This document shows, one piece after another, positions 57,401-64,000 of a stretch of 64,000 nt of DNA. How positions within the stretch are numbered: position 1 is the first letter of the stretch; each line of letters opens with the position of its first letter. Under the pieces are notes generated by a model. The model worked only from the letters and a program-made list of their open reading frames with translations, searched no databases and had not been told where the DNA came from. The translations under genes and the position numbers were made by a program. Source of the DNA: Oscheius tipulae (lineage: Eukaryota; Nematoda; Chromadorea; Rhabditida; Rhabditidae); contig JASJZH010000002.1 in NCBI GenBank assembly GCA_037178975.1, positions 992,001 to 1,056,000 on the forward strand. The letters are read 5' to 3'.

Positions 57401-59886
57401 CTTACTCGAACATTGTTGCTGTTGTTCTTCAATCGATGGGACCTTGATCGAGACTTTTGGTCCTTTTCTTGGCCCCTTCTTCTGTCTCTTCTTCGGCTTT
57501 TTCTTACGTTCCTCGCCCATGACTACAGGCAGAAGAGAATAGAGAGAGTCTAGCGCAGTCTTAGTCGAAAGGGGGCTATACTGGGGGTTGCCGGGGGCCC
57601 TGAGCCCTCCTCCTCCTATATATGAATGCGTGCTAGATTCAGGAAGAGTGTGAGCACTAGGGGGTGACTGAGAGGAGCGGTGAGAGCCCAGAGGCGGCTG
57701 AGAAGGCCCCAGACAGAGACGCAGTCACGCCGCGAGAAAGAGAGAGAGAGAGAGGCTTTGAAAACATAGAGCGAGCGATCAATGCCAGGGTATGAGTCAT
57801 GGGTGCCTGAAGAGTGCCTTTGAAGTTCTTTTGAATCTCTCTGGACTTTTAAGAGTGAAGGGACATACCATGACGTGACAGTTACAGAGCCTCAACCACT
57901 GGGTCATGGTTTTTTGGTTGCTGGTGATGGGATTAGTGCAACAGGCTTACGGCGTGGGACTGACAAACAAAAATACCGGGGATTCTTTTGAACTAAAGCC
58001 TAGAAGAGACTCAGAGCTGTGTAGCCAACCCTTTATAGACGTGTAAGTCCAAAAAAAGAGAGATAGAGAGAGAGAGAGAGAGTATCCCGTCTCTAGCACC
58101 GCTGTCGCGCCACTCTTTTTCGAGGTTTTCAGGCCGAAGACGTTATTTTTATCTTTTTCAATGTTCTGCAATGTTGTAGCGCTTAAAATTTTCAACACGT
58201 TTGCAGAACATCAGAAAGCAGGAAATCCAAGCTACGAGCCCAAAAAAGTAGCAAAAAGATCTGGCAAGTGCGCGCCAAGAACCTTACCACAGCCTCACCG
58301 GGTCATTTTCCAGCTTTGACATGTTCAGTTAAATTGTAGCCCTTGATCTGAGCTACAATTTTGTAAAAATCACAAATTATGAAAATGTGATCGTGAGGCC
58401 GAAAATGGATGCGGAAGAGAAGAACTCTCGCAGCAAGTGCCGAGAAGTCAGTAGCCGAGCCGGTGAGGGAGGGAGCTCGGCTACAGAGACAGTATGGGAG
58501 AGGACAGAGTGTAAGAGGAAGAATGATTAGAAATAGTACTGTCCGAGCGAAAAAGGGAATACAGAAGAAAGGAGCCTGTATGTGTCGGAAGGGATGACTA
58601 TTGTATGACGAATAAGAGAAGAAGGGAGCCCCGACTGATAAATGGATTGAGCCTACAAACACAGAGGAAAGACACTAGAGAGAAGGGGATGAACCGAAGC
58701 GAGCAGAGAGAAGGCGTTGACTCGATTAAGACTCGAGACACGCTTAGAATTAGTAGCAAGAGATTGCTGTGCTTCTCTCAGAGTATGAGTCAAAGGAGAG
58801 TAACTTTTCTCCGACCCAGTCGCTGTAATCTCAACACACACAGAGAGAGGGAGTGAGGGAAAGGGAAGGAGCACTCACCCTCGAGGATCATGATGTTCTT
58901 GAACTTGTTTGTGTTGACCAGTTGTTCTCGGAGAACTTTCAGAACCTTGCTTGGATTGTCTGGTGAGTTGGTCGAGGCTATCCTGAATTATTACTGTACT
59001 TCTGTCACTTTCTCTATGTCTCTCTGCTTCTAGCCTCTTTTTTTTATCGAAAAACCAACACCATAGCCGAGTTCAGCACCATCGAAAGTATCAGGAAACG
59101 TATAGCATGAAATTTTCCATCATCAGGATCGAGCACCGGTCTTCAGATTACTAGACGAACGCGCTAATCATTCAGCCACACGTGTGCGGGTTTTGCCGAA
59201 GCGGTACAGGTGCGCCATGTTCTGTGGCCTAGCGGTTCACGCATTCGCTCGGAGTTCACACGTCACCCAGGCTTGTTGATTCGATTCCCCCCGAACCACA
59301 AATTTTTGTTTTTCCTTGTTCTGGGGGTTTTTGAGGACGCGAATCTGACCTCCGTTCACGCTGTTAATGTCTAGACTAGGAGGCTGAGCGACTGTCTCTG
59401 TCTCTTACTGTTCTTACCTTCTTTTCAGGCATTTTGGTGCCTTCTCCTCATCGCTGTAGAGCACGATATCCAACTTCTCGGTGTGCATTCTGTCCCAGTG
59501 ATAGGCACTGCTGAGCTGTTCCACAAGGACGCTGTCGGCTAGCTAAAAGATACGGGGTTTGGCTGTGACGACAACAGTTGATCAAAGCTCGCGAAGAAAA
59601 CAACTGGGTGTTGGTCGGGAGTCCGCCGAATGGGTTCTGACTCAGTGAAGGAATCTCTGTTCGTGACCTGACACGGACAGTGACGTCAAAATGCGGGTGG
59701 CTGCTGAAGTTAACACCTGACCCTGCCCCAAGATAAACCCGATTGGGGGTGGATGCTAGATTGGTTGGCTTTTGGGCCTTCTTACCTAGTGACTCATTGA
59801 GACAGTACACGAGGGGAGAGAGTCTAACGTCACCGAGTTTGTTTGCAAAGACTGTGAGGAATTTGTGAGGACGGGAGAAAAGAGAT

Positions 59887-59917
<31 letters not shown>

Positions 59918-60989
59918 CTGAGTCAAGGAACTGTCTCTCCTTCTGAACAAGACAGCGCCCATGAGGGTCAGTCTCTCTATGGTCAGAAGGCGGAGTCTCG
60001 ATGTGAAGGAGAGTGACCGGCCCCTATGAGTCATCGCAATAAACAAGCTTGAACGTTGACTCAGCTGCAGCCACGGTGTCACCGTGGGAACTGAAGTTAC
60101 TCATCCTTTGTCTCTCTGTCTCTCTCTGTCTCTCTCAGCCTGTAATCCGATTCTCCTAAATTCCAAAAATGCTTATTGGGTGTGACTCACGAAAGTCTAA
60201 TGAAGCAGAAGTAAGAGATCGAATCTCACAGAGTCGGGATGAGTCAACCAAGATCTGGTCGCAATATGCTAATTGGTTTCAAAATGAGTTTTGTGACTCA
60301 CCCACAAGGCTGGGGCAGATGTCTAATTTGCTAGAGCGGGATAGAGGATGAATCAGTCACGAGAATGAGTTTGAGGCATACAGCCTGACACGTTGGTGAC
60401 TATGAAACTATTCTAGATGGGATGAGTTAATCTTCGAATGAGTCAAAGGACTCAGGCAAAGAGCGGATTGGATGGTAAGCTCATTTTGCAATGTTGTAGC
60501 CCCTGAACTCGTCTACAACTTTGTAGGACATTGCAAGATTCAACAATGCCGCCTTCATCCTCCAAAAAATGCATATGCTCAACTGACCCTGAGATTCTAC
60601 TAGAGCTTTTGCGGTATCTTGTTTCGTCATCCAAGTATGAACTCTTTCATTTTGTCCCAAAATTACTTGAAAGTAATGCCCGGGAAAACGGGTTCCATTT
60701 CGCTCTCTAAAGCGCAACTCCGTCACCATCCTCGCGTCACGACGTCTCGAATCTTTGATCCGTACCTTGTTCTCAATAAGTCGCTTCCTCATCAGCTTGG
60801 CGAAGAAGGCATTGATGGCCGACTTCACGTGGCAGGCATTGAACTCGGCAAAGCAGCGACAGTCCACGATGATCTAAAGAAAATTAGTTTAGATGATAAC
60901 CCCAAAAAACCAACCGTGGTCTCTCTGTCATGACGGACGAGGGAAGCTAAACCCGGCGCGTCGATATCCATTGGAGCCCAGATGGTCAT
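54426..60989 (-). CDS. vhp-1: MAP kinase phosphatase, MKP-7/DUSP8-16 type (VHP-1)
   Basis: Dual-specificity phosphatase that inactivates JNK/p38-type kinases. Exons: 60989-60915, 60873-60766, 59542-59418, 58982-58879, 56208-56021, 55950-55809, 55567-55444, 55403-54803, 54734-54585, 54506-54426; 565 aa, phases agree. The N-terminal rhodanese/CDC25-like kinase-docking domain (about 1-150) includes IIVDCRCFAEFNACHVKSAI and an Arg/Lys cluster (KLMRKRLIENK). The catalytic domain (about 190-340) has FLYLGSQHDA, NGISYVINLS and the active-site signature HCLAGISRSPT, with Cys and Arg intact. The general-acid Asp probably lies in RIPVNDGYQD, and SRRPNISPNFNFMGQLLEYE follows. The Ser/Pro-rich tail (after about 340) has no known domain. 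Introns 3 and 4 are long and rich in TGA(G/C)TCA. The ATG follows CATTTTCAGGGG directly, so the 5' end is probably complete. Confidence 0.94.
56983..57004. repeat. (GA)n microsatellite
   Basis: About 22 nt of perfect AG dinucleotide repeats within the fourth vhp-1 intron. Confidence 0.9.
58140..58225. repeat. GCAAAGTTGTAG hairpin repeat, copy 9
   Basis: TTCAATGTTCTGCAATGTTG faces AACACGTTTGCAGAACATCA. The outer GATGTTCTGCA parts pair well. Confidence 0.7.
58310..58390. repeat. GCAAAGTTGTAG hairpin repeat, copy 10
   Basis: AAATTGTAGCCCTTGATC faces GAGCTACAATTTTGTAAAAA. It is a weaker relative, 100 nt from copy 9. Confidence 0.6.
59066..59370. repeat. Head-to-head tRNA-like dimer repeat, second copy
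   Basis: Minus-strand half at about 59128-59188: reading the complement, GTGGCTGAATGATTAGCGCG, then AATCTGAAGACC and GTGCTCGATCC, which resembles a tRNA A box, anticodon arm and B box. Plus-strand half at 59222-59297: TGGCCTAGCGGTTCACGC, then TTGATTCGATTCC, with a short TGTGG/CCACA stem. Linker CGGTACAGGTGCGCC is shared with 41190-41400. It lies in a vhp-1 intron. Confidence 0.7.
60478..60545. repeat. GCAAAGTTGTAG hairpin repeat, copy 11
   Basis: TTTTGCAATGTTGTAGCCCC and GTCTACAACTTTGTAGGACA flank a TGAACTC spacer, in a vhp-1 intron. Confidence 0.7.
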
Positions 60990-63264
60990 CCCCTGAAAAT
61001 GAAAGAAGCTTATCAGGCTGTCTCTTTTCGAGGGAAATCGTGATAAGATGGAAGTGAGGACAGATAAATCAATGGTGAGGTATTGCTAAACACCGATAGT
61101 GTATGCACTGTAAGTATGAGTAGTCGAACCCGAAACCCTTTAGTCTGTAGTCGGAGCGCTAACAGACTGAGCCATGGAGGCGATGACACAGATTCTCCTC
61201 TGGGCACATGAATACTCTTGTTGTACTTAACCATAGAGTAAGCGTAAAAACGGTATAAGTGCGGGCTCAACTTCTCGCCCATAGACGCTATAAAGTTTCA
61301 AAAGAGGCTCTTATCCGCATTTTCTCAGCAGTTCTCAGCAAACAATTTCTCTACTTCTCACCTGTAAAGTCTCGGCAGCTAATTTGTGTATCTCACCCGT
61401 ATCGCCTCAAAATAAAGTCAAAAATCAATCTATTGACTACTCTACGAAGCTTTGCAATTACCTTTTCTTTACAAATTGTTGTAGTTTTTGTTGACTTGCT
61501 TGTTAGCTCTCCTCACAAAAAAGTACTCGCTTAACTGAAAGAATGGATCAATTCCTGTCAACTTTTGAAGAGAAGAAGAAGACTGCGCACGGGACAAGAA
61601 ATGGTCGTAAAAGGGTCGAAGGATGGGTTGTAAGAGAGAGGGACGCAAAGACTATCTTCAAAAGTATACAGCTGCTTTCCAAAACTTTGGTAAGGGTGAA
61701 GAAAGGCTAGTTCCGTTTTGCAAGAACGTGTTCCTACAAGCCAGAGGGGGAGAAGAACAACAGAAATTTAGAGGGGCGGCCGGGAAATGTAAAGATTCGC
61801 GAACCCGAGAGACCTGTATCTATCACAATGGCGTCATTTTGGTCTGATGAACTTGGAAGATTTGAAAGGGACACAGAGACAGAGAAAGAGAAACAGAGAG
61901 ATAAAAAGACAAACAAAGAGATAAAGAGAGAGACAGAGAAACAGAGCAGAAAAACAGAGACAGAGAGAGACAGAAAGACAGAGTGACAGAATATATTTAT
62001 ATAGAAACAAAACACTGCAGCAATCTGTATGTGTGTTGTACTGATACCGGTTTCTGCCCCTCCTCTATGAATTCGCGCCCGTTCGCGTCATAGGACACGA
62101 ATTTAATAGAGAGGACGAGGGGGACAAAAGAGCCAAAATAATATCAGGGAAGAGCAAATAGTAATTGTCAGTAGGTCAAGTGCAAGCAGGTCGGAGCAGG
62201 TCAATTGGTAGGAAAGAGTCGAGAGTCGTAAGTCAACAGGGAGAACAGGAGTGAGTCAAAAGACTCACACAGTGATTCTGGTAATTTCCGAGCTGTTGAC
62301 CGACTACCAGGTCCAAGTTTTCGGTCGATAGAGATCAAGAAAGGCCCATGTAATGGTAAGTGTAAGGGTAGTGGAGGAGTAGAATGGATATGATCCTATA
62401 GAGAACCGGATAGAGAAACACAGGGAGGTAGTCAATCAGAAGGGTATGAGATACCGACAGGGTAATCAGATTAGGCCCAACTCGCATAGAGGCAACTCGG
62501 TAGTCCTGTCCAGGTTTTGAGATGGTAAAAGTATGAAACAAGGGGAATGAACAGAAAGAGACAGAGAGAATCTACCTAGTCAGTTAGGGTGCTCAGTTAA
62601 TGGAACTGAACTAAGAATAGAGAGACCTAGAGATACAGTAGAAAGAAAGCGTGATAGTCAAGGGGTAACTGTTCTAGGACCGAGAGAGTTGTTACTCGAG
62701 AGTCAAGAGAACCGATCCCACTGGTCAGAGAGAATGAGAAGTCGAGAAGAAGTTCTATGTTTCCGAATGGTCAAAAGAGTGGCATAGTCATCAAAAATCG
62801 GACTCGCTTCTTTTATACACCTTGCCTGATTCCTGAAGACTGACTCATCCCCTCTGACCTGTTCCCGAACCCGTAACCCATTTCCCAATCATCTACTGTC
62901 TCCCTCCCCAAAATGATGTCAACTGTCCTCTCCTCCGGAGGTGATTATGCCAAGCCATAAAGGTTAAAAAGGTGGCCATGATGTCATTGTGACAAGATGG
63001 GAAGATAGAGCTCCTATTGCCGTTGGTTATGTGGTCGTACAGGGGCAGAGAGACGGGGCTGTGTGTGACCATGATGTCATCCAACAAAAGAGCGCGTGAT
63101 CAATATTTGGTAGGGAAAATGGGCGCGGAAATAAAAAAAAAGTAGGAAATGTTGACTTTTTAAAGGTCGAAGAAAGACAGAGACCGATAGACATAGAGAG
63201 ACAGAAAGACTGCCATAAAAGCAGACAACCATAAACTGTTTTATATTAAAACCAACAACAGAAC
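60990..63264. other. Upstream flank of vhp-1
   Basis: A tRNA-like pseudogene lies at about 61120-61180 (minus strand; TGGCTCAGTCTGTTAGCGC and TCGGGTTCGACTACTC). A purine microsatellite spans 61868-61990. Two more AP-1 heptamers are at 62252 and 62841. No gene recognised. Confidence 0.45.
61868..61990. repeat. (GAGACAGA)-type purine tract
   Basis: About 120 nt of GAGACAGA, GAAACAGA and AAAGACA repeats on the plus strand. Confidence 0.9.
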
Positions 63265-63560
63265 CATGTTCAGCGTCCACGAGATCCTTAGTGATATAGC
63301 CCATTTTCAACGAAGAGCGGTAGATTAAAGTACTGCCGCTCTTCCCGCCAAAAGACTCGCGTCACAAATTTTGAAAATTCGGCGCGAGATTGTCGAGTTT
63401 TTTTTTGTTGCTATTTTGCCTATTTGCGACCAATTTTTTTGTTGTTTTGACCTTAGAATCGAATTCCGCGACCAAGAAAAGCTACTTGGCAACAATTCAG
63501 AAATTTGCTCCTCGCGCGCAAGCACTGCTGAACACGATTCCATCATTCTTTTCATCATTT
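63265..63560. mobile_element. Non-autonomous element with GTGTTCAGC terminal repeats
   Basis: The left end CCATGTTCAGCG (from 63265) and right end GCTGAACACGATTC (63527-63540) pair over about 13 nt. It contains a hairpin GAAGAGCGGTAG/CTGCCGCTCTTC and shares internal blocks with 16870-17065 and both ends with 50204-50400. No coding capacity. Confidence 0.65.
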
Positions 63561-64000
63561 AGAACTTGAAAATCGGGTGAGAGAGATAGAGACAGGGCTT
63601 CAAAGATCTTGTAGTCCATTTGGAGTGACCTAACATGATATCAGAGAAATGGTGACTACTGTGTAAGCATCCAAAAAATACAGGGAAATCGAAATGGAGA
63701 TAAGTCAGATAAATAGAATTTACTGTACTCTTGATGCGTCAAGAGTATTTGGTAGTGATAACGGAGTGAGAGAGAGAGAGACAGCGAGACAGAAGGGCTC
63801 GAAAACAAGCAAAGATACTGAGGCAGTATGGCTGAGAAAAACGTAAAACTGAAGGCTGTTCCTATCCGCGAACTGCTGTGCGAGCGATGGGGCGTATCCC
63901 GAACGTCATTTCCTCGTACACCAGAAAAAAAAAACATCTGGATCTCTCTTTTAATAAATAGTGACATGACGAGGTCATACAGGTGCTCTTCCCCCCCCGC
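63561..64000. other. Right edge, nothing supported
   Basis: A plus-strand ATG at 63828 opens a frame running to the window end (57 codons, MAEKNVKLKAVPIRELLC). No similarity is recognised and it contains an A-run, so it is not called. Confidence 0.35.

Larger units (their letters stand above)
56332..60445. promoter_or_regulatory. Cluster of AP-1 consensus sites in vhp-1 introns
   Basis: Nineteen exact TGAGTCA or TGACTCA heptamers were counted by eye, first bases at 56332, 56448, 56742, 56927, 56973, 57056, 57247, 57273, 57793, 58786, 59638, 59790, 59919, 60027, 60057, 60183, 60240, 60294 and 60439. About 0.5 would be expected by chance in 4.1 kb of uniform sequence. Some sit in a loose repeat (for example 56571-56600 and 56737-56770), so not all are independent. 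AP-1 binding is inferred. Confidence 0.55.

Noticed and set aside
63828..64000. Open frame to the right edge (MAEKNVKLKAVPIREL)
   Set aside because: Only 57 codons, includes an A-run, no similarity recognised; cannot be judged without the next sequence.
1..64000. CRISPR array, prophage or bacterial operon
   Set aside because: Genes are intron-bearing animal genes; no regularly spaced identical repeats with unique spacers were seen.

Overview
This is a stretch of animal nuclear DNA, almost certainly from a nematode. The best evidence is an intact 119-nt 5S rRNA gene (37771-37889) that closely follows the nematode pattern. Supporting signs are many short introns (39-60 nt) with TTTTCAG-type acceptors, acceptor-like sites directly upstream of several start codons (as in trans-spliced genes), and a 148-nt stop-to-start gap between two same-strand genes that looks like an operon. 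Nothing bacterial, viral or CRISPR-like was seen.

Layout, left to right. The 5' half of a laminin alpha gene (epi-1 type) is on the minus strand at 1-3946 and runs off the left edge. A degenerate copy of a sec-62 exon (5631-5783) lies just beyond the 3' end of the complete sec-62 gene (8834-6259, minus). On the plus strand follow NDUFB3 (9685-10043), a SFT2-domain Golgi transport protein (10191-20039) and the TEL2/clk-2 gene (20378-25362). The fifth intron of the SFT2 gene is 4 kb long and holds a complete calmodulin-like gene on the opposite strand (15502-13352). Next come an ABCG half-transporter (28283-26139, minus), an aquaporin (29708-30909, plus) and a SLC13 di/tricarboxylate transporter (31137-34201, plus).

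From about 34.2 to 45 kb the sequence is gene-poor. It holds a nested DNA-transposon/LINE relic, a weak candidate first exon, the 5S rRNA gene, a perfect 62-bp palindrome, tRNA-derived repeats and long pyrimidine tracts. A receptor guanylyl cyclase with an unusually long C-terminal tail follows (45095-51703, plus). The last gene is a JNK/p38 phosphatase of the vhp-1 (MKP-7) type (60989-54426, minus). Its long introns are packed with the AP-1 consensus TGA(G/C)TCA.

The genes are mostly unrelated housekeeping and membrane functions: basement membrane, ER translocation, respiratory complex I, Golgi traffic, PIKK stability, transport, cGMP signalling and stress-kinase shut-off. The only functional grouping suggested by layout is the same-strand run NDUFB3 - SFT2 - clk-2. 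Exon coordinates were derived by hand from reading frame, splice-site dinucleotides and family similarity; reading phase was checked across every junction of the confident genes.
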